Assembly (NCBI GenBank): GCA_964482225.1 | Contig: CAYZWT010000004.1 | Span: 1-64,000 of the forward strand | DNA: 64,000 nt | DNA from: UBA1429 sp964482225 | GTDB taxonomy: Bacteria > Chloroflexota > Anaerolineae > UBA1429 | Reading direction: 5' to 3' | In this document: piece by piece, positions 1-12,314 of the stretch | Layout: every line of letters begins with the position of its first letter | Numbering within the stretch: position 1 is the first letter of the stretch | Program-made: the position numbers and the translations under genes | Notes under the pieces: model-generated | What the model saw: only the letters and a program-made list of their open reading frames with translations | Database searches by the model: none | Told to the model about the DNA's origin: nothing

Positions 1-1116
<1,116 letters not shown>

Positions 1117-1214
1117 GGGACGTGTAAAATCCTGGCGGTCAGCGGTGGCCGGCAGGTGGACGCTCGGGTAGGCTTGGGTGGAAGGTTTCTGTCACTCTCT
1201 AGGGGTTAAGGTGA

Positions 1215-1288
1215 GGGCCTTTAGCTCAGACGGCTAGAGCACTCCTCTGATAAGGGAGAGGTCTCTGGTTCGAGTCCAGAAAGGCCCA
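1215..1288 (+). tRNA. trnI: tRNA-Ile (GAT)
   Basis: A 74-nt cloverleaf in the 16S-23S spacer. Acceptor GGGCCTT pairs with AAGGCCC, the D stem is GCTC/GAGC, the anticodon stem is CTCCT/GGGAG around loop CTGATAA (anticodon GAT), and the T arm has GGTTCGAGTCC. CCA is not encoded. Ile-Ala order in the spacer is the usual bacterial arrangement. Confidence 0.96.
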
Positions 1289-1295
1289 CAAGAGG

Positions 1296-1368
1296 GGGGA
1301 TGTAGCTCAGATGGGAGAGCGCCTCCCTTGCACGGAGGAGGCCAGGGGTTCGAGTCCCCTCATCTCCA
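1296..1368 (+). tRNA. trnA: tRNA-Ala (TGC)
   Basis: A 73-nt cloverleaf 7 bases after tRNA-Ile. Acceptor GGGGATG pairs with CATCTCC (one G-T pair). The anticodon stem CCTCC/GGAGG encloses loop CTTGCAC with anticodon TGC. The T arm has GGTTCGAGTCC. No encoded CCA. Confidence 0.96.
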
Positions 1369-1438
1369 CAGGGAGGTAGGGGGTTAGGCCCGGTGGCTGG
1401 CGAGCCGAGAGGTTCGCAAGACCTCGAACTCCGGAAGA

Positions 1439-1466
1439 CTTGCACCTTAAAAACTGAACAGAATAT
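1439..1466 (+). other. left arm of 23S processing stem (right arm 4468-4495)
   Basis: These 28 bases are complementary to 4468-4495 downstream of 23S with a single mismatch; the shared core reads AAAACTGAACAGAATAT. Such long complementary arms on each side of 23S form the precursor stem cut by RNase III. The complementarity is read directly; the nuclease is inferred from the general bacterial scheme. Confidence 0.85.
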
Positions 1467-1484
1467 GTCTTGCAAAGGCGTATC

Positions 1485-4455
<2,971 letters not shown>

Positions 4456-4599
4456 CGCCGCAAGGCAATATTCTGTTCAGTTTTCAAGGTGCAAGATGGA
4501 TGAGGCCCTGGCCTCATTCGTTGAGCAGGGGCCAAGGCCCCATGCAAGGTTGCTTGGGCTTGGGCCAAGCGCTCAACCCTGCGAGAGCAGGGGTCCTTA

Positions 4600-4614
4600 A
4601 CAAAGGAAGAGAAG
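4600..4614 (+). other. left arm of 5S processing stem (right arm 4741-4755)
   Basis: A 15-base arm perfectly complementary to 4741-4755 encloses 5S. It extends the natural 5S terminal helix and is a probable precursor-processing stem. Upstream, the 23S-5S spacer also has a small ATGAGGCC/GGCCTCAT hairpin at about 4499-4519. Confidence 0.75.
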
Positions 4615-4616
4615 GG

Positions 4617-4738
4617 TTTCTTGGTGATCTAGGCGGAGGGGGTATACCCGGCTCCATTCCGAACCCGGCAGTCAAGTCCTCCAGCGCCGATGGTACTTCC
4701 CTGGCGACGGGGTGGGAGAGTAGGTCATTGCCAAGAAG
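4617..4738 (+). rRNA. rrf: 5S ribosomal RNA
   Basis: About 122 nt. Terminal helix TTCTTGG (4618-4624) pairs with CCAAGAA (4731-4737). Loop B/C text CCATTCCGAACCCGG and loop E text GCGCCGATGGTA are typical of 5S, as is GGGAGAGTAGGTC near the 3' end. Last RNA of the operon; I see no convincing U-tract terminator right after it. Confidence 0.94.
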
Positions 4739-4869
4739 TCCTTCTCTTCCTTTGTCGTTACCGAGAGGGGTGGGCGAGCGGCCTCAGATAGCGTTCCTTT
4801 GATCGCTTCTCTAGCTTGTTGCCGCCCCTTCTGCAAACTTCCTCTGAAGATGTGCCTTCAGGAGGTGCG

Positions 4870-5787
4870 TTGGATCCCAACAGCATCCGTCGGCTAGATC
4901 GCACTATTACCCCCCCCTCTGTGGCGCAAGTCTACCGCCAGGCCACCATGATCGCGCTGGTCGGCAATGCGTTGTTGCTCGCGGCCAAGGCGGTGGCGGC
5001 ATACCTTTCGGGCAGTAGCGCCCTCTATGCCGATGCCGCCAACTCGGCCTCCGATGTGGCCTATAGCCTGCTCATGCTGATTGGCCTGTGGCTATCGCTC
5101 CGCCCCCCTGATAAGAGCCATCCCCACGGCCACCAGCGCATCGAGTCCCTGGTCAGCGTGGGCATCGGGCTCTTTATGGCGCTGGCGGGCTATGGCGCCC
5201 TTGCGAAGGGCCTTGATAGCTGGCGAGCGGGCGCGCCCCTGACCCTGTCCTCGTGGTTGTTGCTGGTGCCCGCCGGCACGATCCTCGTCAAGGGCGCCAT
5301 GTACGTGCGGGTGCGCGCCCTGGCGCAACAAGTAGGCAGCCCCGCCATCGCCGCCTCGGCGCGCGATCATCTCTCCGACGTGCTCACCAGCGGCGTCGTG
5401 TTCGTGGGCGTGTTTGGCAGCCGCCTAGCATTGCCCCAGGCCGACCCCGTGGCGGGTATCCTGGTCTCGATCTGGATCTTTTACCAGGCAGCCAGCGTCG
5501 TGCGCGAGGCTGTCGGTCACTTGATCGGGGCCGCCGCCTCGCCCGAACTGGAGGCTGCCGCTATTGCTGCGATCCGGCGTGTGCCGGAGGTGCTTGCCAT
5601 CGAGCAACTCATCATCGAGCACGTGGGGCCCGAGTTGCGGGCCGATATCCATGTGCAGGTAGATGGTGAACTGCCGCTCAGGCGCGTGCACCGCATCAGC
5701 CATGCCATCCGTGAAGCCGTCGAGGCGTTGGACGGCGTGGATCACGCCTTTGTGCATGTCGAGCCCGACGTGCGAGATGACGCGTGA
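4870..5787 (+). CDS. Cation diffusion facilitator (CDF) family metal transporter
   Basis: A 305-residue inner-membrane divalent-cation/proton antiporter of the CDF family. Six hydrophobic segments precede a C-terminal cytoplasmic domain. The first metal-site motif ADAANSASD is at about residues 54-62, a His-rich loop SHPHGH at about 83-88, and the second site DHLSD at about 166-170. Asn replaces the His usual in zinc-specific CzcD proteins, which fits Fe/Mn-type or broad members; the substrate cannot be fixed. I chose TTG at 4870 because AGGAGG lies at 4860-4865. An upstream TTG at 4816 would add 18 residues without a ribosome binding site. It sits alone after the rRNA operon. Confidence 0.85.
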   Translation: MDPNSIRRLDRTITPPSVAQVYRQATMIALVGNALLLAAKAVAAYLSGSSALYADAANSASDVAYSLLMLIGLWLSLRPPDKSHPHGHQRIESLVSVGIGLFMALAGYGALAKGLDSWRAGAPLTLSSWLLLVPAGTILVKGAMYVRVRALAQQVGSPAIAASARDHLSDVLTSGVVFVGVFGSRLALPQADPVAGILVSIWIFYQAASVVREAVGHLIGAAASPELEAAAIAAIRRVPEVLAIEQLIIEHVGPELRADIHVQVDGELPLRRVHRISHAIREAVEALDGVDHAFVHVEPDVRDDA

Positions 5788-5925
5788 CGCCCGACGCACT
5801 ACACGTCGCCCCGGATTGACAACCGGCGTTCCCCTCGGCATAGTAACCCCTGCAAGCGCCTGGAGCGCCAGGCCGCCGTGTCTTGACGCCCACCAGGAAT
5901 GTGCCTGCGAGGAGCCCTGCCACCT

Positions 5926-7203
5926 ATGAACCTCTGGAAACGCGCCCTGATGGCGATATTCTGCCTGAGTCTGATTGCTCTGTTGGCGGCGCTAGGCTGG
6001 AGGATTGCCACACGGCGTGCGGCGCCCGCGCCCCCGCCGCCGACCGTCACCATTGCCCCTACGCAGACGCCATCGCCCCTGCCACCCACGCCGTCGCCAT
6101 CCGCCACGCCATCCGCCACACCATCGGTAACGCCGACCGCGGAAGAGCTGGCTTGGAGATTCTATGTGCCGTTCACGGGCAGCCGGGAAGCGCTCGGCTT
6201 GCCCACACCAACGCCCTCGCCCACCCTCGAGCCGACCCCGCTGCCCTCTCCCACGCCCACGCCGACGTTGCCCTGGCCGGCGCCGCTCTCCCAGCCCAGC
6301 CGCAGCAAGCTGGGTCTGCACGTGCAATGGAATAACTCGCCCGAGATCATGGAGTTTGTGCGGCGCATGCTGCCGGCAGTCATCAAGCCGATCGGCGACC
6401 TGGGCTTTGTGGCCGAGGTGAAAGAGGCTTCGCCCCAAACCATCATCGTGGCGCGGCTGATGCATCCGCAGCCGATGGAGGGCGATCCAGAGGCCCTGGC
6501 CCGCGCTTTTGTGGCGCAGAACCTGGCCACCTATTTGCAGCACCCCGCCGTGCACTATTGGGAGGGATACAACGAGCCTGATGTCAAGGGCCGTATGGCA
6601 TGGTATGCCCGCTTTGAGGCGGAGCGCGTGCGCGCTATGGCGGACCATGGCTTGCGGACCGCCATCGGCGCCTTTTCCGCCGGCGTGCCCGAGTGGGAAG
6701 AATTCGAGGCGTTTCTACCGGCGGTGCGCGCGGCCAAGGAGCACGGCGGCATCCTGACCTTGCACGAATACGACGCACCCGTCATGGATCGGGCGGTGGG
6801 CGCCGGGCTGCCCGGCCAACCCAACCATCCGGAACGCGGGGCCCTGGCGCTGCGTTACCGCTGGTGGTATGAGGATTTCTTGATCCCCCGCGGCCTGGTG
6901 ATCCCTCTGGTGATCTCGGAGGCGGGCGTGGATGGCCTGGTGACGAACCGGCCCGGCCCCGCCAATGCCCACGGCTGGCTCGATTTCGGCGCTTACTGGG
7001 CCGAGAGCGGCCTGGGCGGCAACCCGCTGGAGGTCTATCTCCCGCAGCTCGATTGGTACGACCGGGAGCTGCAAAAAGATGACTATGTCATCGGCTGGGC
7101 GGTCTTTACCGTAGGAGCCATGAACCCGGACTGGAAAAGCTATGATGTGACCAACTATTTGCGGCATATCGCCACCCGCATCATTGTGCCCAACGCGCGG
7201 TGA
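5926..7203 (+). CDS. Membrane-anchored clan-A glycoside hydrolase-like protein
   Basis: A 425-residue protein with an N-terminal hydrophobic anchor or uncleaved signal (about residues 5-26), a long Pro/Thr/Ser-rich linker (about 35-125, with one short interruption) and a TIM-barrel-like domain. Two glutamates fit the catalytic pair of GH clan A: the NEP motif at about 216-218 (acid/base) and VISEAG at about 329-334 (nucleophile). Start ATG 5926 is preceded by GAGGAG about 12 bases upstream; an upstream in-frame ATG at 5899 lacks this. Substrate and exact GH family are not recognisable by eye. The linker suggests display outside the membrane. Confidence 0.72.
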   Translation: MNLWKRALMAIFCLSLIALLAALGWRIATRRAAPAPPPPTVTIAPTQTPSPLPPTPSPSATPSATPSVTPTAEELAWRFYVPFTGSREALGLPTPTPSPTLEPTPLPSPTPTPTLPWPAPLSQPSRSKLGLHVQWNNSPEIMEFVRRMLPAVIKPIGDLGFVAEVKEASPQTIIVARLMHPQPMEGDPEALARAFVAQNLATYLQHPAVHYWEGYNEPDVKGRMAWYARFEAERVRAMADHGLRTAIGAFSAGVPEWEEFEAFLPAVRAAKEHGGILTLHEYDAPVMDRAVGAGLPGQPNHPERGALALRYRWWYEDFLIPRGLVIPLVISEAGVDGLVTNRPGPANAHGWLDFGAYWAESGLGGNPLEVYLPQLDWYDRELQKDDYVIGWAVFTVGAMNPDWKSYDVTNYLRHIATRIIVPNAR

Positions 7204-7236
7204 TGGAGGAGGCCGCCGAAACCGGCGCGAATCTTC

Positions 7237-7265
7237 TCGACACGCCGGCGAATGTGTGCTAGAAT
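7237..7265 (+). promoter_or_regulatory. Promoter of the nucleoside ABC operon
   Basis: TCGACA (7237-7242, 5 of 6 to consensus), 17-bp spacer, TAGAAT (7260-7265) with an extended TGC just before it. The expected start is near 7272, about 130 bases before the coding start at 7404. Confidence 0.65.
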
Positions 7266-7274
7266 CGGTGCGTC

Positions 7275-7311
7275 CAACGACGGCCCAGACGATGATGCCT
7301 GGTCGTCGTTG
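7275..7311 (+). promoter_or_regulatory. 5'-terminal hairpin in the BMP operon leader
   Basis: CAACGACGGCC (7275-7285) pairs with GGTCGTCGTTG (7301-7311), an 11-bp stem with one G-T pair. It begins about 3 bases after the expected transcript start, so it would cap the 5' end of the mRNA. No known riboswitch class is recognised; stability or regulation is inference. Confidence 0.5.
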
Positions 7312-7403
7312 ATTCTGCGTCAGGGGCCTTGGCATATGCTCCTGAGTGGCAGATAGGGCTCGTAGGATTCGGATGGGAGTATGGGAGGAAAGGAGTTCTG
7401 TCG

Positions 7404-8666
7404 ATGGGAAAGCAGAGTGTAGGCTGGAAGACCCTTTTGGTGCTTGCGCTGGTGGCCGTGTTGGCGGCGGCCTGTGGCGGCACCACCGAGCCCACGGCTC
7501 AGGTTACGCCCGAAGTGGTCACAGAGGTTGAGGTAGAGCCTGCTGAAGAGGTGGCTGCCGAGGCGGGCGACGAGTTTGTGTTCGGGGTTGTGCTGGTGGG
7601 GCCTTTTAACGACCACGGCTGGAGCGAGGCCCACTATGTGGCCGCCCGCAATGTGGAGGAGCGGCTCGATAACGTGCGCATGATCTATCTGGACAAGGTG
7701 AACGGAGCGGATCGCCCGAACACCACCCTGGAGCAGGTGGTGGACGACATGATCAACGACGGCGCCCAGATGATCCTGACCACCTCCGACGATTTTGCCG
7801 CCGATACCGATGTGGTGGCAGCCAAGTACCCCGACATTCCGTTCATCCACATCTCGGGTGATCACGCCAAGACCGGCGTCGCGCCCGGCAACGTTGCCAA
7901 CTATATGGGGCAGATGGAGTACGGCAAGGCCATCGCCGGCTGCGTGGCGGCTCTCAAGACCGAGACCGGCGCCATCGGCTACCTGGGCCCCTTGGTGAAC
8001 GCGGAGACGCGCCGTTTGGCGGCCTCGGCGTATCTGGGCGCCCGCCACTGCTACGAGACCTATCGTGGCGGCAACCCCAACGACCTGCGCTTTGTCGTCA
8101 CCTGGATCGGCTTCTGGTTCAACATCCCCGGTGTGACGCTGGACCCGACCGATGTGGCCAACGATCTGTTCAATACAGGTGTTGATGTGCTGATTTCTGG
8201 CATTGATACCACCGAAGCCATCGTGGTGGCAGGGCAGCGCGCCGACCGGGGCGAGACCGTGTGGGCCATTCCGTACGACTATGAGGGCGCGTGCAATATC
8301 AAGACCGAGGTCTGCCTGGGCACCCCGTACTTTAACTGGACCCCCGCTTACCTGCGCTTTATCGAGGCGGCGCGCCAGGGCAGGCACACCCAGTTCTGGG
8401 AGTGGGAAGGCCCCTATTGGGCAGACATCAACGATCATGATCGCTCGGCTGTCGGCTTTATGATGGGCGATGGCCTGACCGACGAGGAAGAGGCCACCCT
8501 GTGGGAGTACATTACTGCTTTGGGTAGCGGCCAGGCCAAGGTCTTTGTGGGGCCGCTGAACCTGCAAGATGGGTCGCCTTATCTCGCCGCTGGCGAGGAG
8601 GCTACCCCGGATCAGATCTGGTATCTGCCCCAGCTCCTTGAGGGCATGGAAGGCGCAAGCAACTAG
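7404..8666 (+). CDS. BMP family ABC transporter substrate-binding lipoprotein
   Basis: A 420-residue extracytoplasmic solute-binding lipoprotein of the Bmp/Med/TmpC family, which bind purine nucleosides and related ligands. A signal peptide ends in a lipobox LAAAC with the modified Cys at residue 24, followed by a Thr/Glu/Val-rich tether. The body has the family text FNDHGWSEAHY near the N-terminus and repeated Rossmann-like halves. Start ATG 7404 is preceded by AGGAAAGGAG. It heads an ABC operon with an ATPase and two permeases. The gene ends in a terminator-like hairpin, which would make this protein more abundant than the membrane parts. Ligand identity is inferred from the family and from thyX and dCMP deaminase downstream. 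Confidence 0.9.
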   Translation: MGKQSVGWKTLLVLALVAVLAAACGGTTEPTAQVTPEVVTEVEVEPAEEVAAEAGDEFVFGVVLVGPFNDHGWSEAHYVAARNVEERLDNVRMIYLDKVNGADRPNTTLEQVVDDMINDGAQMILTTSDDFAADTDVVAAKYPDIPFIHISGDHAKTGVAPGNVANYMGQMEYGKAIAGCVAALKTETGAIGYLGPLVNAETRRLAASAYLGARHCYETYRGGNPNDLRFVVTWIGFWFNIPGVTLDPTDVANDLFNTGVDVLISGIDTTEAIVVAGQRADRGETVWAIPYDYEGACNIKTEVCLGTPYFNWTPAYLRFIEAARQGRHTQFWEWEGPYWADINDHDRSAVGFMMGDGLTDEEEATLWEYITALGSGQAKVFVGPLNLQDGSPYLAAGEEATPDQIWYLPQLLEGMEGASN

Positions 8667-8674
8667 GGGTTGGC

Positions 8675-8713
8675 GGGGGGTAGGGTCACCCGGCTCTACC
8701 CCCCCCTCTTTTT
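8675..8713 (+). terminator. Intrinsic terminator / attenuator between binding protein and ATPase
   Basis: GGGGGGTAG (8675-8683) pairs with CTACCCCCC (8696-8704), followed by a CTCTTTTT tract to 8713. It lies between two genes of one operon, so partial read-through is expected. Confidence 0.75.
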
Positions 8714-8729
8714 GTGCTGGTATAGATAG

Positions 8730-10193
8730 ATGCGGATAGATCTTGTAGACATCGACAAGACCTTTGGACGAGTACGCGCCAATATCGGCGTCTCTTTGAG
8801 CATCCAAGGAGGCACGATCCAGGGCCTCTTGGGAGAGAACGGCGCCGGCAAGACCACGCTGATGAAGATCCTTTCGGGCTATCAGCAGGCAGATGCAGGC
8901 GCCATCTACCTGGATGGCGCGCCTGCACATTTCACCTCGCCCGCCGAGGCCATCGCCCACGGGATCGGCATGCTCCACCAGGATCCGTTGGACGTGCCCG
9001 CCATGTCGGTGCTGGACAACTTTTCCCTTGGGCTGACGCGCGATATCCTGCCGCACCGGCGACAGGCCCAGCGCCTTTTGTTCACCCTCTGCCGGCGCTT
9101 TGGCATGAGCCTGCAACCCAACGACCCGGTGAGCAGGTTGACCGTAGGCGAGCGCCAGCAGCTCGAGCTGGTGCGCTTGCTGGCCCTGGGCGTGCGCGTC
9201 ATCATCCTGGATGAGCCCACCACGGGCATCTCGGCGCCCCAGAAGGAGCTGCTGTTCGAGACCTTGCGCCGTTTGGCCGATGAAGGGCTGACGGTGATTT
9301 TCGTCTCGCACAAGCTGGAGGACGTGGAGACGCTCTGCTCGCGGGCCACTGTGTTGCGCAATGGGCAGGTGACGGGCGCTCAAGTCGCGCCCTTTGACCG
9401 CGAGGGCTTGGTGCAGCTCATGTTTGGCCGCTCGATGCCGGCGGCGGTGATCGAATCGCGGGCCTCGTGCGAGCCGGTGCTCGTGGTGCAGGATCTGACG
9501 GTGCGCACCTATCGGTTGGATCTGGAGCCGATCTCGCTACAGGCGTGTGCTGGCGAGGTGATCGGCCTGGCCGGGCTCGAGGGCAGCGGCCAGCGGCTGT
9601 TCATGGAGGCCTGCGCTGGCATTCTCAAGAGCCACAGTGGGCAGATTCTGCTCAACGGACGCGATATGACGCGCCGGTCCTATTTCGAGTTCCTTCGGGC
9701 CGGCGTGGCGCTGGTGCCCGCCGCTCGCCTGGAGGAAGGCATGATCGGCGGGCTCACCCTGCGCGAGCACTTTGCCCTGGCTTCCGGCGATGGGGGCTTT
9801 TTGGTGGACTGGGAGGCAGCGGAGCAGCGGGCTCGGGAGAGGATCGGGCAATACAACGTGGTGGGCGCTCCAAGCTCCCGCGTGCAAGAGCTCTCCGGCG
9901 GCAACCAGCAACGGGCCTTGCTGGCGCTGCTGCCCGAAGCGCTGCGTGTCCTGATCCTGGAACACCCCACCCGCGGGCTCGACCTGGGCTCAGAGCGCTG
10001 GGTGTGGCAGACCTTGCACGAGCGCGCCGAGCAGGGCACCGTGATCCTCTTTACCTCAACCGACCTGGATGAGATGGTGGACCATAGTGACCGCATCATC
10101 GTATTCTCCGGCGGGCGCGCGTCGCAGCCGGTGGCCAGCAACGAGATCACCCGAGAGGCCCTGGGCTATATGATTGGGGGGGTGAACCTGTGA
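8730..10193 (+). CDS. BMP-type nucleoside/sugar ABC importer ATPase, duplicated domains
   Basis: A 487-residue protein with two ABC nucleotide-binding domains, the arrangement of RbsA/MglA/YufO-type importers. Domain 1 has Walker A GENGAGKTT at about residues 36-44, signature LTVGERQQ and Walker B ILDEPT. Domain 2 has a degenerate Walker A (GLEGSGQRL, about 281-289) lacking the Lys-Thr pair, signature LSGGNQQ at about 388 and LILEHPTRG. A degenerate second site is normal for this family. Start ATG 8730 has no obvious Shine-Dalgarno. The stop overlaps the next gene (GTGA), indicating translational coupling. Confidence 0.92.
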   Translation: MRIDLVDIDKTFGRVRANIGVSLSIQGGTIQGLLGENGAGKTTLMKILSGYQQADAGAIYLDGAPAHFTSPAEAIAHGIGMLHQDPLDVPAMSVLDNFSLGLTRDILPHRRQAQRLLFTLCRRFGMSLQPNDPVSRLTVGERQQLELVRLLALGVRVIILDEPTTGISAPQKELLFETLRRLADEGLTVIFVSHKLEDVETLCSRATVLRNGQVTGAQVAPFDREGLVQLMFGRSMPAAVIESRASCEPVLVVQDLTVRTYRLDLEPISLQACAGEVIGLAGLEGSGQRLFMEACAGILKSHSGQILLNGRDMTRRSYFEFLRAGVALVPAARLEEGMIGGLTLREHFALASGDGGFLVDWEAAEQRARERIGQYNVVGAPSSRVQELSGGNQQRALLALLPEALRVLILEHPTRGLDLGSERWVWQTLHERAEQGTVILFTSTDLDEMVDHSDRIIVFSGGRASQPVASNEITREALGYMIGGVNL

Positions 10194-11221
10194 CCAGGCG
10201 CCCCATCATCCGAGCCCTGTTGGGCCTGGCACCCTTTCTGCTGACGCTACTCTCGACGACGTTGGTGCTCTTTGCAGCGGGCGCCAACCCCTGGGCGGCC
10301 TATGGCAACCTGATCGGGGGCGCATTCGAGAGCGGCGCCAAGATCGCCGATATCGCCACTGCCATGGTGCCCCTGATGTTGGCCTCGGCGGGCATGCTGA
10401 TCACGTTTGCTGCCGGGCTATGGAACATCGGCGTCGAGGGCCAGATGATCGCGGGCGCATTGATGACCACTTGGGTGGTGCAGAGCATTTCGGCGCCGCC
10501 GGCCATCATGCTGCCGCTGACAATCCTGGCGGGGTTGCTGGGCGGCGGCCTATGGGGCGTCCTGATCGGCCTGCTGCGCACCTGGGGCCGCATCAACGAG
10601 ATCTTTGCCGGGCTGGGCCTGAACTTTGTGGCCTCGGCGCTCACCAACTATCTGATCTTTGGCCCCTGGAAGCCCCCGGGCGGCGCCACCATGAGCGGCA
10701 CCCTGCCCTTTCCGCGCGCGGCCTGGATGCCGACCATCGGCGCCACCCGCGCCAGTTGGCTGGCGATCCTGCTGGCGGCGGCGGCCATCATTGTAGTGTA
10801 CCTGATCCTGCGCGATACCCGCTGGGGGCTGGTGCTCAAGGCGCTGGGGAGCAATCCTCGCTCCGCCTATCGCATGGGGATTGACACCCGCCGTAACATC
10901 ATCCTGGCGCTGGTGGTGTGCGGCGCGCTGGCCGGGCTGGGCGGCTCGATGCAGACCACGGCCATCTACCGGCGGCTGATCCCCCAGATCACGGGGGGCT
11001 ATGGCTATCTTTCGCAGTTGGTGGTGCTGCTTTCGGGCCTGCAGGCCAAGTGGGTGCCGCTGGTGGTCTTTTTCTTTGCCTCGGTGCAGGTGGGCAGCCC
11101 GCGCCTGGAGCTGCGTATGCAGCTCGATTCCTCGCTGGGCGGCATCCTGCAGGGCAGCGTGGTGCTTTTCTTCCTGTTGGTGAACGGCGTGCGTCGCCGC
11201 ATCGAGACACTGAGAGGCTGA
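10190..11221 (+). CDS. ABC transporter permease (YufP-like)
   Basis: A 343-residue membrane permease of the BPD_transp_2 family, about 9-10 hydrophobic segments, partner of the preceding ATPase. It carries the family segment around GLWNIGVEGQM at about residues 76-86 and the cytoplasmic loop GSNPRSAYRMGI that docks to the ATPase. Start GTG 10190 overlaps the upstream stop by 4 bases. Predicted role: one half of the transmembrane channel for nucleosides. Confidence 0.9.
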   Translation: MTRRPIIRALLGLAPFLLTLLSTTLVLFAAGANPWAAYGNLIGGAFESGAKIADIATAMVPLMLASAGMLITFAAGLWNIGVEGQMIAGALMTTWVVQSISAPPAIMLPLTILAGLLGGGLWGVLIGLLRTWGRINEIFAGLGLNFVASALTNYLIFGPWKPPGGATMSGTLPFPRAAWMPTIGATRASWLAILLAAAAIIVVYLILRDTRWGLVLKALGSNPRSAYRMGIDTRRNIILALVVCGALAGLGGSMQTTAIYRRLIPQITGGYGYLSQLVVLLSGLQAKWVPLVVFFFASVQVGSPRLELRMQLDSSLGGILQGSVVLFFLLVNGVRRRIETLRG

Positions 11222-11225
11222 GGGG

Positions 11226-12197
11226 ATGGATCAGGCCCTGATAGCAGAAACGATTCGTTCGGTGATCGCCAGTTCGGCGCCGCTGGTCTTTGCAGGCATC
11301 GGCGAGATGTTCACCGAGCGCGCCGGCATCGTGAACCTGTCGCTGGATGGGAGTATCCTGCTGGCGGCCATGGCCGGGTTCGCCGTCGCCTTGCTCACGG
11401 GCAGCGTCACCCTGGGCTTTGCGCTGGCGATGGTCGTGGGCGCGCTGATCGCCCTGCTGGTGGCCTTTTCCAGCATCGTCCTCTATCAAGACCAGGTGGC
11501 CGTCGGCTTTGTGCTCACGTTGCTGATGGCCGATCTGAGTTCCTTTGTGGGGCTCCCGTATGTGCGCAAGCCAGGGCCCAGCGTGCCTGCCTTGGCGATC
11601 TCGGGGCTCTCGCGCATCCCTTATATCGGACGGGTGTTCTTTGATCAGAACCTGATCGTATACGCCAGCTATCTCTTGATCGTACTGTCGTGGATCTGGC
11701 TGATGCACACCCAGGCGGGCCTGCGGCTGCGCAGCGTGGGCGAGCGGCCCGAGGCGGCCTATGCGCGCGGGATCAATGTGAACCGGCTGCGGTTCATCTA
11801 TACCGCTGTCGGCGGCGCGCTGGTGGGCGCTGCAGGCGCTGCCTATTCGCTGAACGTCAAGCTGGGGTGGAGCCACCGCCACACCGCCGGCATGGGCTGG
11901 ATCGCCCTGGCCATCGTCATCTTTGGCGGCTGGCACCCCTTCCGTGTGGCCCTGGGGGCCTATCTCTTTGGCGCGCTCAAGTCGCTGGGCAGCCTCCTGC
12001 AGCCCAACTATCCCAACATCCCGACGCAGGTCTTTCAGGCGGCCCCCTTTGCCCTGATGATCCTGGCACTGCTGCTGGTGAGCGGCGATCTGAGCGGGGT
12101 GGAGCTGTACTTGCCCCGGCGCCTGCGGCCTCTGGTACATGCCGTGCTGCAGGGCACCCCGCCGGCTGCACTCGGGCGCCGGTTCGAGCAAGCATAG
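11226..12197 (+). CDS. ABC transporter permease (YufQ-like)
   Basis: A 323-residue second permease of the same importer. It has the short N-terminal helix of this subfamily, then GIGEMFTERAGIVNLSLDG (about 20-38), the conserved start region of YufQ-type proteins, and the loop GERPEAAYARGI that resembles the coupling loop of the previous permease. It begins 4 bases after the upstream stop. Last transporter gene; the thymidylate genes follow after about 115 bases with their own promoter-like sequence. Confidence 0.9.
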   Translation: MDQALIAETIRSVIASSAPLVFAGIGEMFTERAGIVNLSLDGSILLAAMAGFAVALLTGSVTLGFALAMVVGALIALLVAFSSIVLYQDQVAVGFVLTLLMADLSSFVGLPYVRKPGPSVPALAISGLSRIPYIGRVFFDQNLIVYASYLLIVLSWIWLMHTQAGLRLRSVGERPEAAYARGINVNRLRFIYTAVGGALVGAAGAAYSLNVKLGWSHRHTAGMGWIALAIVIFGGWHPFRVALGAYLFGALKSLGSLLQPNYPNIPTQVFQAAPFALMILALLLVSGDLSGVELYLPRRLRPLVHAVLQGTPPAALGRRFEQA

Positions 12198-12254
12198 GCG
12201 TCCCGCATACCGCCCTGCGATGACAAGGCGCAATTAGGCGGTTTGCGCCGTTTC

Positions 12255-12263
12255 TGCTATAGT
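12255..12263 (+). promoter_or_regulatory. Extended -10 promoter before thyX
   Basis: TGCTATAGT is a TGn-type extended -10. No good -35 lies 17 bp upstream (TAGGCG), as is usual for extended -10 promoters. It leaves a leader of about 45 bases to the start at 12315. Confidence 0.45.
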
Positions 12264-12314
12264 CCATAGTTGGCGCTTGTGGGGCGTTTGTCGCGTTATG
12301 GAAGGGGCCTGGCG

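Noticed and set aside
7320..9383. Long minus-strand open frames opposite the ABC operon and similar long antisense frames elsewhere
   Set aside because: They are by-products of the high-GC codon pattern of the genes on the other strand; no ribosome binding sites or recognisable domains.
9568..9640. Degenerate Walker A in the second half of the ABC ATPase as a mutation
   Set aside because: Sugar/nucleoside importer ATPases of this family normally have a degenerate second site.
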